DNA of 64,000 bases from Bizionia sp. M204 (GTDB lineage: Bacteria; Bacteroidota; Bacteroidia; Flavobacteriales; Flavobacteriaceae), in contig NZ_CP046242.1 in NCBI RefSeq assembly GCF_023205095.1, positions 2,159,001 through 2,223,000 on the forward strand, in the 5' to 3' direction. This document shows positions 8,803 through 18,035 of the stretch, piece by piece. Under the pieces are notes generated by a model that saw only the letters and a program-made list of their open reading frames with translations, had not been told where the DNA came from and did no database searches. Position numbers and translations under genes: made by a program. Within the stretch, counting starts at the first letter, position 1. The number at the start of each line of letters is the position of its first letter.

Positions 8803-9282
8803 ATGACAACTAATTTCCATAAAATAGACCAATTTAACTATTGTGTTAAGCCTATTTCTGCTGAAGAAACCTATGCTGTTAGACAACCGGTTTTAAGAGC
8901 CGGTAGACCTATTGAAGATTGTGTTTTTGAAGGTGACAAGTTAGCATCAACATGCCATTTAGGATTATTTTATAAGGAAACTATTATTGGCGTTGCCACG
9001 TATATAAAAAATAAAAACGCCGTTTTTCCTGAAGAACTACAGTATCAATTACGAGGTATGGCTATTTTAAAAAATCATCAACAAAAAGGCTTGGGAGCAC
9101 TTTTAATTCGGGCAGGTGAAGCGAAATTATTAAAAATGAAGGTTGACAGATTATGGTTTAATGCGCGCGAAGTGGCCACCAAATTCTATGCAAATCATGG
9201 CTATCAAATTGAAGGAGACAGCTTTAATATTGAAAGTATTGGTATTCATTTTTTGATGACTAAAAAACTTTTTTACGTGTGA
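8803..9282 (+). CDS. GNAT-family N-acetyltransferase
   Basis: This 159-aa protein shows the GNAT core: an N-terminal beta-alpha region, the beta-bulge 'LRGMAILKNHQQKGLG' with the acetyl-CoA pyrophosphate-binding Q-Q-K-G-L-G turn (about residues 96-101), and a C-terminal 'ARKFYANHGY'-like segment ('ATKFYANHGYQ'). The substrate cannot be predicted. It directly follows pepE and probably shares its transcript. Confidence 0.88.
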   Translation: MTTNFHKIDQFNYCVKPISAEETYAVRQPVLRAGRPIEDCVFEGDKLASTCHLGLFYKETIIGVATYIKNKNAVFPEELQYQLRGMAILKNHQQKGLGALLIRAGEAKLLKMKVDRLWFNAREVATKFYANHGYQIEGDSFNIESIGIHFLMTKKLFYV

Positions 9283-9352
9283 AAAACAATTTAAAGCAAC
9301 CTGCTGTTTTTAGACCTCAATTATAAACTCACGAGCATTTTCAGGCTTAATT

Positions 9353-9386
9353 TTGAAACCAAAGAAATAATAAACGCCTATCTTTG
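9353..9386 (+). promoter_or_regulatory. Candidate Bacteroidota promoter of gpmI
   Basis: A TTTG (about 9353-9356) and TATCTTTG (9379-9386) are separated by about 22 bp, which fits the Bacteroidota consensus TTTG / TAnnTTTG. The gpmI start lies 26 bp downstream. Confidence 0.55.
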
Positions 9387-9412
9387 TGCTTTAAATTATT
9401 AGCATTTTTACC

Positions 9413-10930
9413 ATGGATAAAAAAGTGATATTAATGATTTTAGACGGTTGGGGGAAATCTCCCGACCCTAAAGTTTCCGCTATAGATCATGCCAACACAC
9501 CATTTATAGATTCTCTATATTCTAAATATCCACATGCTAGTTTACGAACCGATGGCTTGCATGTTGGACTCCCTGAAGGTCAAATGGGAAATAGCGAAGT
9601 GGGTCACATGAATCTTGGCGCTGGACGCATTGTATATCAAGATTTGGTGAAAATTAATTTGGCCGTAAAGAATAATACCCTCAAAGACGAGCACACCTTA
9701 ATGGATGCCTTTAACTACGCAAACATTCATAACAAACCTGTTCATTTTGTAGGTTTGGTAAGTGATGGTGGTGTGCATTCTCATATTAATCATTTATACG
9801 GATTAGTTGATGCGGCCAATCAAGCCGGTGTTACCAATTCGTATGTTCATGCCTTTACAGATGGTCGTGATGTGGACCCAAAGTCAGGTTTTGATTTTAT
9901 TTCAAAATTAGAAAATTTTATAATTAATTCACCAACCGAATTAGCCAGTATTACGGGTAGATATTATGCCATGGATCGGGATCAACGTTGGGAGCGTATT
10001 AAGTTAGCGTATGATGTTTTGGTGAATGGCATAGGAACTCCAGCAAAAAATGCCACGGACGCTATTCAACAAAGTTATGATGCCGGTATTACAGATGAGT
10101 TTATAAAACCTATAGTTATGGTTGATGGGCAAAATCAACCAAAAGCAACCATCAAGGATGGCGACGTAGTAATCTTTTTCAATTTTAGAACAGATAGAGG
10201 TCGTGAGTTAACGGAAGCACTTTCGCAAGTGGATTTTCATGAGCAAAATATGCATAAGCTTAATTTGTATTTTGTAACCATGACGAGTTATGATGACACT
10301 TATAATAACGTTCACGTCGTGTATCATAAAGACAATCTAAATAATACGCTTGGCGAAGTTTTAGAAAAGCACAATAAGAAACAGATTCGGATTGCCGAAA
10401 CTGAAAAATATCCACACGTAACATTTTTCTTTTCTGGTGGTCGTGAAACACCGTTTACAGGTGAAACTCGAATTTTAAGAAACTCCCCAAAAGTAGCTAC
10501 CTACGATTTAAAACCCGAAATGAGTGCCTACGAATTGCGTGATGCTTTAATTCCAGAATTGCAGAAAGGCGATGTAGATTTCGTCTGTTTAAATTTTGCA
10601 AATGGAGATATGGTTGGTCATACAGGTGTTATGGCTGCAGCAATAAAAGCTTGTGAAGTGGTGGATACGTGCGTTAGAGATGTTATAACAACAGCGCTTG
10701 AAAATAACTATACCACATTACTAATTGCCGACCATGGTAATTGCGAGACCATGATAAATCCAGATGGCTCACCAAATACAGCACATACCACAAATCCAGT
10801 TCCAATAATTTTAATTGACAAGGATTTAAAATCTATTAAAGATGGGGTTTTGGGCGATTTAGCACCAACAATTTTAAAACTCATGGGAGTTCCACAACCG
10901 GAAGCCATGACGCAACATCCTCTTATATAA
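9413..10930 (+). CDS. gpmI: 2,3-bisphosphoglycerate-independent phosphoglycerate mutase
   Basis: At 505 aa this matches the usual iPGM length. It belongs to the alkaline phosphatase superfamily: 'LMILDGWG' near residues 7-14 carries the first Asp metal ligand and 'GNSEVGHMNLGAGR' (59-72) carries the phosphorylated Ser61. Later ligands appear in 'FANGDMVGHTG' and 'IADHGNCE'. The enzyme interconverts 3- and 2-phosphoglycerate in glycolysis using two Mn2+ ions. It has its own promoter candidate and is followed after 35 bp by a HAD phosphatase gene. Confidence 0.97.
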   Translation: MDKKVILMILDGWGKSPDPKVSAIDHANTPFIDSLYSKYPHASLRTDGLHVGLPEGQMGNSEVGHMNLGAGRIVYQDLVKINLAVKNNTLKDEHTLMDAFNYANIHNKPVHFVGLVSDGGVHSHINHLYGLVDAANQAGVTNSYVHAFTDGRDVDPKSGFDFISKLENFIINSPTELASITGRYYAMDRDQRWERIKLAYDVLVNGIGTPAKNATDAIQQSYDAGITDEFIKPIVMVDGQNQPKATIKDGDVVIFFNFRTDRGRELTEALSQVDFHEQNMHKLNLYFVTMTSYDDTYNNVHVVYHKDNLNNTLGEVLEKHNKKQIRIAETEKYPHVTFFFSGGRETPFTGETRILRNSPKVATYDLKPEMSAYELRDALIPELQKGDVDFVCLNFANGDMVGHTGVMAAAIKACEVVDTCVRDVITTALENNYTTLLIADHGNCETMINPDGSPNTAHTTNPVPIILIDKDLKSIKDGVLGDLAPTILKLMGVPQPEAMTQHPLI

Positions 10931-10965
10931 GCTTAATTTTGTATTTTAGGAATTAGATGTAATCT

Positions 10966-11379
10966 ATGAATTTCACCGATAAACTTATTATAGCCGTCGA
11001 TTTTGATGGAACCATTGTAGAAGATGCCTATCCAAAAATTGGAAAGCCTAAACTATTTGCTTTTGAAACACTTGAACGCTTGCAAAAAGAAGGTCACAGA
11101 ATAATTTTATGGACATATAGAAGCGATATTCGTTTAGCAGAAGCTGTTGCGTTTTGTAAAGAAAATGGCTTGGAATTTTATGCTGTAAATAAAAGTTTTC
11201 CGGAAGAGCAATTCGATTATACGAAAAGTCGAAAAATCCATGCGGACATTTTTGTAGATGACAGAAATATAGGTGGTCTTTTGGGTTGGGGTGAAATTTA
11301 TCAATTGCTTGCCAACCCAAAGTACCATCCTCATAAACTTCCAAAAAAGAAAGGATTATTTTCCTTTTTTAGAAGATAA
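10966..11379 (+). CDS. Small HAD-superfamily phosphatase (BT0820-type)
   Basis: The 137-aa protein starts with a HAD motif I 'AVDFDGTIVED' (nucleophile Asp12, general acid Asp14), followed by 'ILWTYRS' (motif II Thr/Ser) and 'HADIFVDDRNIGG' (motif IV Asp pair). The size and motif spacing match the small cap-less hydrolases of Bacteroidota represented by BT0820. It ends in a basic tail 'KKKGLFSFFRR'. Substrate unknown. It probably shares the gpmI transcript. Confidence 0.88.
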   Translation: MNFTDKLIIAVDFDGTIVEDAYPKIGKPKLFAFETLERLQKEGHRIILWTYRSDIRLAEAVAFCKENGLEFYAVNKSFPEEQFDYTKSRKIHADIFVDDRNIGGLLGWGEIYQLLANPKYHPHKLPKKKGLFSFFRR

Positions 11380-11382
11380 AAT

Positions 11383-12654
11383 TTATCCTCTTATTAATTC
11401 AAAGTAACTTTTATCAACAGTCTCTTGATGATCAGGATGTGCTATATTTACTAATGCTTTCACGCGTTCTTTAATAGTTTTCCCGTACAAATTGGCAATA
11501 CCATATTCCGTAACCACATAATGCACATGCGATCGGGTTGTTACCACACCAGCTCCAGGTTTTAAACTTGGAACAATTCTACTAATTCCAGATTTTGTTG
11601 TAGATGGCAAAGCAATAATTGCTTTTCCGCCTTCACTTAAGGAAGCACCACGAATAAAATCCATTTGCCCACCAACACCGGAGTACATGTGTGCTCCAAT
11701 AGAATCTGCACAAACTTGTCCCGTAACATCCACCTCTATAGCAGAGTTTATAGCCACCATTTTAGGATTTCGTTTTATAATAGACACATCATTTGTGTAA
11801 TTAGAAGCCCGCATTTCTACAAATGGATTATCATCTACATAGTCATAAAGTCGCTTGGAACCCATTAAAAAGGTTGTTAAAGCGCGACCACGATTAATGC
11901 CTTTATAGTTTCCGTTAATGACATCGTTCAAAATTAAATCAATAACACCATCGGAAAACATTTCCGTATGCAGGCCTAAATCTTTATGATTCGTTAAGCG
12001 TGTTAAAACGGCATTTGGAATATTACCAATTCCCATTTGAAGTGTACTTCTATCTTCAATTAAACCCGCTACATGGGTTCCAATTTTACTTTCAATTTCG
12101 GAAGGCGTTACCATGTCATGCGTTGGTAAAGCTTCATCACAATCTACAAAAACATCAATTTCAGAATGGTGAATAATTCCCGCGCCATGGGTTCTTGGCA
12201 TTTGTACATTTACTTGTGCTATAACAACATCTGCATTATCAATAGCGGCTAACGTTGCTTCAACAGAAACACCTAAAGAGCAATAACCATGTTTATCAGG
12301 TACGGACACATGAATAAAAGCATATTGTAAATCCACAATATTACGTTTAAAAAGCAAAGGTAATTCACTTAAAAAAACAGGCGTATATGAACCGTTTCCT
12401 GCTTTCAAGGTGTGCCGCACATTTTTTCCTATAAAAAAGGAATTCACATGAAAACTATCCCGATATTCTGGGTTCGCATAAGGGGCATCACCTTCGGTGT
12501 GTAGCTGACAAATTTCTACATTGCGTAATTCTTCATGTCTTTCTGTTAAAGCACGAAGTAAAACTTGCGGTGCTGCGGCAGCTGCTTGAATATAAATTTT
12601 ACTATTTGATTTTACGATTTTTACGGCCTCTTGCGCCGAAACTGACTTATACAT
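11383..12654 (-). CDS. Acetyl-CoA hydrolase/transferase family protein
   Basis: A 423-aa CoA transferase of the acetyl-CoA hydrolase/4-hydroxybutyrate CoA-transferase type. Visible family blocks are 'GIGNIPNAVLTRL', 'HTEMFSDGVIDL', 'GVGGQMDFIRGA' and 'YVVTEYGIANLYGKT'. It moves CoA between acyl groups or hydrolyses acetyl-CoA in the cytoplasm. The frame is open 21 codons further upstream (to 12717), but that extension is hydrophobic and the Met at 12654 starts the normal 'YKSVSAQEAV' N-terminus, so I prefer 12654. It is convergent with the HAD gene (3 bp apart) and divergent from map. Confidence 0.9.
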   Translation of the reverse strand: MYKSVSAQEAVKIVKSNSKIYIQAAAAAPQVLLRALTERHEELRNVEICQLHTEGDAPYANPEYRDSFHVNSFFIGKNVRHTLKAGNGSYTPVFLSELPLLFKRNIVDLQYAFIHVSVPDKHGYCSLGVSVEATLAAIDNADVVIAQVNVQMPRTHGAGIIHHSEIDVFVDCDEALPTHDMVTPSEIESKIGTHVAGLIEDRSTLQMGIGNIPNAVLTRLTNHKDLGLHTEMFSDGVIDLILNDVINGNYKGINRGRALTTFLMGSKRLYDYVDDNPFVEMRASNYTNDVSIIKRNPKMVAINSAIEVDVTGQVCADSIGAHMYSGVGGQMDFIRGASLSEGGKAIIALPSTTKSGISRIVPSLKPGAGVVTTRSHVHYVVTEYGIANLYGKTIKERVKALVNIAHPDHQETVDKSYFELIRG

Positions 12655-12751
12655 AGGTTCCAATTTTAAAGTGCAAAGTTCGAGAAAAAGAATGAAATAA
12701 AAGCTGTCAAAAGTCATATTCCTAAAGATTACATAGCTTGTTTAAATTAAG

Positions 12752-12759
12752 TATCTTTG
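12752..12759 (+). promoter_or_regulatory. Candidate -7 box of map
   Basis: The sequence TATCTTTG matches TAnnTTTG exactly and lies 16 bp before the map start codon. A well-placed upstream TTTG is not evident. Confidence 0.45.
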
Positions 12760-12775
12760 CCCATATTTTTGAATT

Positions 12776-13594
12776 ATGATTATAGTAAAAACAAGAGAAG
12801 AGATAGAATTAATGCGTGAAAGTGCTTTAATTGTATCTAAAACTTTAGGAATGCTTGCCAAAGAGGTAAAGCCGGGTGTTACCACATTACAATTAGATAA
12901 ATTGGCCGAAGATTTTATTAGGGAGCAAGGTGCTATACCTGGATTTTTAGGCTTGTATGATTTTCCAAATACGCTTTGTATGAGTCCAAACTCACAAGTT
13001 GTCCATGGGTTCCCAACAAATGAACCTTTGCAAGAAGGCGATATTATTTCTATAGACTGTGGTGCCATAAAAAACAACTTTTATGGTGATCACGCCTACA
13101 CATTTGCTGTTGGCGAAATAGCTCCTGAAATTCAAACGCTTTTAGATGTTACCAAGCAATCTTTATATGAAGGGATTCGTGAATTTAAAGTTGGTAATCG
13201 TGTTGGAGATGTTGGTTATGCTATTCAAAAATACTGTGAAGACAGAGGTTATGGTGTGGTTCGTGAATTAGTAGGACACGGCATAGGCCGTAAAATGCAT
13301 GAAGATCCCGAAATGCCAAACTATGGTAAACGTGGTCGTGGCAAGAAGTTTGTGGAAGGCCAAGTAGTTGCTATTGAACCTATGATAAACATGGGAACTC
13401 ATAGAATAAAACAACATCGTGATGGTTGGACCATTACTACTTTAGACAATAAACCGTCGGCTCATTTTGAACATGATGTAGCTATTGTTGATGGCAAACC
13501 TGAATTGCTTTCTACGTTTGGATATATTTATGAGGCTTTAGGGATTGTGAGTGATGAGGAGGATGCGTTTAGACAGAAGGCGTTAGTGCTTTAA
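12776..13594 (+). CDS. map: Type I methionine aminopeptidase
   Basis: The 272-aa protein is a M24 'pita-bread' peptidase that removes the initiator Met from nascent proteins. Metal and catalytic residues are visible: His77 in 'QVVHGFP', Asp94 in 'ISIDCGA', Asp105 in 'YGDHA', then 'GHGIGRKMHEDP' with the next His, and Glu residues in 'AIEPM' and 'FEHDV'. It lacks an N-terminal zinc finger, as in bacterial type Ia enzymes. It is separated by 2 bp from the methyltransferase gene downstream. Confidence 0.96.
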   Translation: MIIVKTREEIELMRESALIVSKTLGMLAKEVKPGVTTLQLDKLAEDFIREQGAIPGFLGLYDFPNTLCMSPNSQVVHGFPTNEPLQEGDIISIDCGAIKNNFYGDHAYTFAVGEIAPEIQTLLDVTKQSLYEGIREFKVGNRVGDVGYAIQKYCEDRGYGVVRELVGHGIGRKMHEDPEMPNYGKRGRGKKFVEGQVVAIEPMINMGTHRIKQHRDGWTITTLDNKPSAHFEHDVAIVDGKPELLSTFGYIYEALGIVSDEEDAFRQKALVL

Positions 13595-13596
13595 TA

Positions 13597-14361
13597 ATGA
13601 AGCAACTTTTTAAAACAATTCTTAACGTTATTCCTAGACCTATATTAATTAGGTTAAGCTATTTAGTACGTCCTATTTTAGCTTTTCTCATGAAAGGCAA
13701 TACCTATACAGACCCTATTGATGGCAAAAGTTTTAAAGCGTTTCTACCATACGGTTACGGGAACCAGCGTGATAATGTGCTATCACCTTCTACCCTTTCT
13801 TTAGAACGCCATAGATTACTTTGGCTTTATTTACAAAATGATACCGAATTTTTTACCGCTAAAAAAAGTGTGCTTCATTTTGCACCAGAACAATGTTTTT
13901 TAAAACGCTTTCAAAAACTTAATAACCTCAACTATACAACAACAGATTTAGAGTCGCCAATTGCAGATGTGAAAGCAGATATTTGCAATCTTCCCTTTGA
14001 AGACAATAGTTATGATATTATTTTATGCAATCATGTTTTGGAGCATATTCCAGATGATACTAAAGCCATGCAAGAATTGTTCAGAGTTATGAAACCTGGT
14101 GGTTATGGCATATTTCAAATTCCACAAGATTTAAATCGCGATAGTACTTTTGAAGATGATAGCATTACCGATAAAAAAGAACGTGCTGCCATTTTTGGGC
14201 AATATGATCATGTTAGAATTTATGGTCGTGATTATTTTGATAAACTCCGAAACGTGGGATTTAAAGTTGAAGAATTGGATTATACGTCTACACTTTCTGA
14301 TCCTGAAATAGAACGCTATTGCTTGGCCAAAGGCGAAATTATTCCGGTTGTTTATAAATAA
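13597..14361 (+). CDS. Class I SAM-dependent methyltransferase
   Basis: A 254-aa protein whose second half has the Rossmann methyltransferase signature: 'VLHFAPEQ' in place of motif I, 'ADICNLPFEDNSYDIILCNHVLEHI' across motifs II-IV and 'ELFRVMKPGGYG' (motif V). The N-terminal 70 residues are hydrophobic and basic and may associate with the membrane. The absence of a Gly-rich E/DxGxGxG motif I is typical for this Methyltransf_11-like subgroup in flavobacteria. Substrate unknown. It starts 2 bp after map, so the two are probably cotranscribed. Confidence 0.85.
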   Translation: MKQLFKTILNVIPRPILIRLSYLVRPILAFLMKGNTYTDPIDGKSFKAFLPYGYGNQRDNVLSPSTLSLERHRLLWLYLQNDTEFFTAKKSVLHFAPEQCFLKRFQKLNNLNYTTTDLESPIADVKADICNLPFEDNSYDIILCNHVLEHIPDDTKAMQELFRVMKPGGYGIFQIPQDLNRDSTFEDDSITDKKERAAIFGQYDHVRIYGRDYFDKLRNVGFKVEELDYTSTLSDPEIERYCLAKGEIIPVVYK

Positions 14362-14523
14362 AGATTGAATGACAACTTATCATAGGATAAAAGCCGAAAT
14401 GTGCGCAGAATTTTACAGAGAAATCTTGCCTTTTTTTTTAATAACTAATACTGATTTTATAGTTAGAAAATTTTAACTATTAATTTAAATAGTACTTAAA
14501 CTGAACTTCTAAAACCAACTAAA

Positions 14524-14904
14524 ATGACACATCAAATTATAACTGCAACAGCTGCAATTTTTGGAATGTTAGCCGTAATTTTTGGTGCCTTTGGCGCACA
14601 TGCTTTAAAGAAAACATTATCTCCAGATCAATTACAAAGTTTTGAAGTTGGCGTGAAATACCAAATGTATCATGCCATTGTATTATTAGCATTAGGTTTT
14701 AGCCCTTACACCGTAACCGCCACAACCTACTGGTGCTTTACTATTGGTATTATTTTATTTTCTTTCAGTATTTATGGATTGGTATTATCTGATGCTATAG
14801 GAAAAAAGCTTCGGGTTTTAGGACCAATCACACCTATTGGCGGCTTGCTTTTAGTTGCTGGCTGGTTTTTGATACTGGTTAATGCGTTTTTATTGGTAAT
14901 TTAA
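14524..14904 (+). CDS. DUF423 family inner-membrane protein
   Basis: The 126-aa protein consists of four hydrophobic segments (about residues 7-25, 48-64, 70-90 and 100-124) with the DUF423 hallmark 'FGAFGAHALKK' near the N-terminus and 'YQMYHAIVLLALG' in helix 2. The family (YgdD-like) is a widespread small integral membrane protein of unknown function. It stands alone, 162 bp after the methyltransferase. Confidence 0.9.
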   Translation: MTHQIITATAAIFGMLAVIFGAFGAHALKKTLSPDQLQSFEVGVKYQMYHAIVLLALGFSPYTVTATTYWCFTIGIILFSFSIYGLVLSDAIGKKLRVLGPITPIGGLLLVAGWFLILVNAFLLVI

Positions 14905-14937
14905 AGCGGAATGATAAATAAATGCTGTTTAAGCTAT

Positions 14938-16245
14938 TTATTTTTGAGCTCCTGAATTTCCAACATTATTTTTAATTAAAAAATCTTCCAAAACTACCAA
15001 GGACTTATCTTTAAAAATTAAATGGTCCTTTCCGTCCACTTCCTTAAGAATTTGAAAAGTGCCATTCGTGTTTTTGACAAATTTCGAATTCCCAGAATAT
15101 GTACCACTTTTATTTTCTAAAGTTTCAAATTTAACGCCTTCAGTATCCATCCATAAACTATTACCGTCCTCAATAATTTGATATTTCCCAGAACAAAAAG
15201 GCCCTACAAATTTGTAATACGAGGCATCAAACATTTTTCCATTGTAAGTGTTTAAAAACCCATGAAGTTCCTTTTTACTATTATAAATAGGATGTAAACC
15301 TCCACCAAGCGCATTTCCTATAGTGTACCAATTTTTATCCATTCTAATTTCCAAATCACTATTGAATCTATCAATAATATCATTTTTCTTCATGGTCTTT
15401 AATTGATCTTCCATATTGGGATTGGCCATATATTTTTTCGTGTTTAAATCGTAAATAAACACATTGTTGGCATTACTTGGGTAGGTTACTAGCATACCAT
15501 TTGAGCGCGGTAACATAACATGTCCAAAATCATAAGCTTGCGGTAAAAATTGGGTAACGCTTGGTAATTGGTAACCGTCTTTAGAAGCTGCGTTATATGC
15601 ATATATTCGTGTAGGACGCTCCACATTATCTAATAAAAGAACAAAGCCATCATATTCTATAGCTTCTTTATACGTATTTGCCTCTACCAAAACCTGACCT
15701 AAATGATCCATAATTCCAACGTTTCCACCCTTAAAATAAACAGCTATATTATATGAATTAAAGGCACTAATACTATCCATATTAATTAAAAAGGTTTCGT
15801 ATTCTGCGGTCCAAATGGCTGTTAAAGAATCTAACCGTCGTTGTTGTCTTTCCTGCTCCAATTTTTCAAGTCGCAATTTTTCATCTTCAATAGCGATGGC
15901 TTCCATAGCTTCTTCAATATTTACATACATTAATAACATATCCTGATATTCGGAGGTTTTGTTATCTGGATTCAAATCAAAATACAGTTGGGTTAAAATT
16001 TTAGCTTTTGTATAATCGCGAACCTCATTACTAACCATAGCGCCAACTCGGGCTACATTACTATCTTCAATTTCCTTAATATAGCGTCTAGCTTTACTAA
16101 AGTATTCCAATGCGCTATCTAAATCGCCTTCCAATAAACTTGCTTCGGACTTCTCGACATAAATAGCACCAATTTCGGCATCAGATTGTGAAAAAACAGG
16201 CAATGCTAAAAACAACAGGAATACAGGAGTAAATAAAAATTTCAT
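14938..16245 (-). CDS. Secreted protein with TPR and WG-like repeats
   Basis: A 435-aa exported protein with a signal peptide (residues 1-19). Residues about 20-110 form TPR-like helices ('AEIGAIYVEKSEASLLEGDLDSA' pattern), residues 110-145 a charged coiled coil ('EKLRLEKLEQERQQRR'), and the remainder resembles WG/beta-propeller repeats, with short aromatic-Gly turns such as 'VGIMDHLGQV' and 'WMDTEGVKF'. No enzymatic motif is seen. It may be a protein-interaction scaffold in the periplasm. The gene is monocistronic by spacing (about 200 bp upstream to apbE). Confidence 0.75.
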   Translation of the reverse strand: MKFLFTPVFLLFLALPVFSQSDAEIGAIYVEKSEASLLEGDLDSALEYFSKARRYIKEIEDSNVARVGAMVSNEVRDYTKAKILTQLYFDLNPDNKTSEYQDMLLMYVNIEEAMEAIAIEDEKLRLEKLEQERQQRRLDSLTAIWTAEYETFLINMDSISAFNSYNIAVYFKGGNVGIMDHLGQVLVEANTYKEAIEYDGFVLLLDNVERPTRIYAYNAASKDGYQLPSVTQFLPQAYDFGHVMLPRSNGMLVTYPSNANNVFIYDLNTKKYMANPNMEDQLKTMKKNDIIDRFNSDLEIRMDKNWYTIGNALGGGLHPIYNSKKELHGFLNTYNGKMFDASYYKFVGPFCSGKYQIIEDGNSLWMDTEGVKFETLENKSGTYSGNSKFVKNTNGTFQILKEVDGKDHLIFKDKSLVVLEDFLIKNNVGNSGAQK

Positions 16246-16444
16246 ACAAACGATTTAATTAGAAAATATACGGGATACGTATCGGAGCAGATGTGTATCA
16301 ACATGTTATAATCTAAAATAACAAGAAGTTTACAAAGAAAAAATGTGTAACCAGAAGTTTTCGTTAATATGTTAAATTATTACTATAAAAAACACGTTAT
16401 ATAACTATAAACTTAATTTTCAGAAGGTTGAAGGTGTAAAAACA

Positions 16445-17422
16445 CTAATTTTCAGGAAAACCATTTATAGAAACCGTTTCGAATTCGTTTAGGTCATTCT
16501 CAAAAATTAAAAACACTTTTAATTCGGGATGTGCTTTTAAAAATTCCTCAACTTTTTCTATTCCCATGGCTTTAAAAGCGGTAGCATACGCATCAGCAAT
16601 CATACAATTTTCTGCAATGACTGAAATACTCAGCAAATTGGTTTTACTAGGATATCCTGTTTTGGTATCGATAATATGAGAGTAGCGATTTCCTTGGTCA
16701 TCAATTTTAAACTTCCGGTAAGTTCCTGATGTTGCCATAGACTCATTTTTTAAGCTTATGGCGTTTAAAATGGATTGTTCACCATCAAAATGTGGCATTT
16801 CTACACCCACTTTCCAACTGCTTTGTTTTTCTATATTGGTACCACGCGTTCGGATTTCACCACCAATTTCAACTAAATAATTTTTAACATTTTTTGATTC
16901 TAAAAATAAACCAATTACATCCACGCCATACCCTTTGGCTATGGCATTAAAATCTATAAAAGTACTAGCGGGTTTGGTAATGGTATTATTTTTAATGGAA
17001 ACCTTATTAAAACCAACACCAAGCATGAGGCTATCAATTTTAAGACTATCTAAAGCCATTATTTTTCCTTCAGGACCAAAATCCCAGGCGTTTACAACTG
17101 CTCCAATTGTAGGATCGAAAGCTCCATTAGTTGCGTGATAAATTGTTTTTGCGTTGTTGAAAACATTCAGAAAATGATCATCTACTGAAACGGTTTCATT
17201 ACGGTTTAATTTTGAAATATCTGAATCTGAGATGTAGGTAGACATAGATGAATTGATAACCGCAAACAGACTATCAAATTGTGGCTGATAATTGACTTCC
17301 GAATCGTAAATAACCGAATACATGGTTCCAAAAACTGGTCCTGATAACTTGGTATTTGTGGGTTCTTGTTTACAGGAAACCAATATAATGAGCATTAAAA
17401 ATAGAAACCCTAATTTTTTCAT
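16445..17422 (-). CDS. apbE: FAD:protein FMN transferase (ApbE), lipoprotein
   Basis: The 325-aa protein begins with a lipoprotein signal ending 'LILVSC', so it is predicted to be anchored at the outside of the inner membrane. Family marks are 'GTMYSV' near the start, 'DPTIGAVVNAWDFGP', 'NAIAKGYGVD' (the ATP/FAD-binding loop) and 'GYPSKTNLLSISVIA'. ApbE attaches FMN from FAD to a Thr of NqrB and NqrC. Its position close to the nqr operon in the same direction fits this role. The frame is open 12 codons further upstream, but the Met at 17422 yields the proper lipoprotein signal. Confidence 0.94.
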   Translation of the reverse strand: MKKLGFLFLMLIILVSCKQEPTNTKLSGPVFGTMYSVIYDSEVNYQPQFDSLFAVINSSMSTYISDSDISKLNRNETVSVDDHFLNVFNNAKTIYHATNGAFDPTIGAVVNAWDFGPEGKIMALDSLKIDSLMLGVGFNKVSIKNNTITKPASTFIDFNAIAKGYGVDVIGLFLESKNVKNYLVEIGGEIRTRGTNIEKQSSWKVGVEMPHFDGEQSILNAISLKNESMATSGTYRKFKIDDQGNRYSHIIDTKTGYPSKTNLLSISVIAENCMIADAYATAFKAMGIEKVEEFLKAHPELKVFLIFENDLNEFETVSINGFPEN

Positions 17423-17502
17423 ATTGAAATTTATTTTTTCATTTTTTGAAGTTGCCACGTCCTAGATTCCTGTTTGCCAACAACTAGGATCGCCATGACC
17501 GT

Positions 17503-17880
17503 TTAATTTAAGTTGGTTTCAATTACTTGAATTCCGTTGTATTCAATAAGGTACTCTTCGTTTAAATAGATAGGTAAATCTTCGCCATTTGGATTGCCTA
17601 ACCCAACGCCAGCGTAGAGAACTTTAGCATCTTTTTCAGCTGCGTGTTTTTTAAAGGTTTCCATCCAAACTATGTCATAATTATTCGGGTTATCAGGCAA
17701 TAAAACCGCCCGAATTATCACAAAAAAATATTGATTATTTTTATCAATACATACAAATTGCGGATGCCTTTTTAACTTACTATTAATGGCTACAAATTCA
17801 AAACCACGTTGCTCCAAATCTTTACCAACATGGTTCATGGCTAAATTATGACGCTCTTGTTCTGTGAGTTCTTTTTTCAT
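17503..17880 (-). CDS. Small conserved protein next to nqr, function unknown
   Basis: A 125-aa soluble protein with an N-terminal charged helix and a central 'HPQFVCIDKNNQYFFVIIRAVLLP' beta-strand region. The fold could be related to restriction-endonuclease-like or PD-(D/E)XK-fold proteins (it has 'FVAINSKLKRHPQFVCID' and 'YFFVIIRA'), but no catalytic set is clear. In flavobacteria a homologue commonly sits between apbE and nqrF, so a role in Nqr assembly is possible but unproven. Confidence 0.65.
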   Translation of the reverse strand: MKKELTEQERHNLAMNHVGKDLEQRGFEFVAINSKLKRHPQFVCIDKNNQYFFVIIRAVLLPDNPNNYDIVWMETFKKHAAEKDAKVLYAGVGLGNPNGEDLPIYLNEEYLIEYNGIQVIETNLN

Positions 17881-17975
17881 AGTGCAAAATTACAAATTAT
17901 TAAAAAACCAAAGAGAATAATTGCATTGAAACTTAAATCTCTATTGGATTTCTATGCTGACAGTTATTCCAAATA

Positions 17976-18005
17976 AAAAACCCAACATGACGATGTTGGG
18001 TTTTT
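17976..18005 (-). terminator. Terminator of the nqr operon
   Basis: The stem cccaacat (17981-17988) with atgttggg (17993-18000), loop gacg, is flanked by A and T runs. On the minus strand it follows the nqrF stop by about 30 bp; the flanking runs would let it work in both directions. Confidence 0.85.
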
Positions 18006-18035
18006 AAATTTATATACGTTTTAATTTTACGGATA

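Noticed and set aside
12654-12717. Extended N-terminus of the CoA transferase
   Set aside because: The added 21 residues are hydrophobic and would give a signal-like segment on a cytoplasmic enzyme; the internal Met fits the family.
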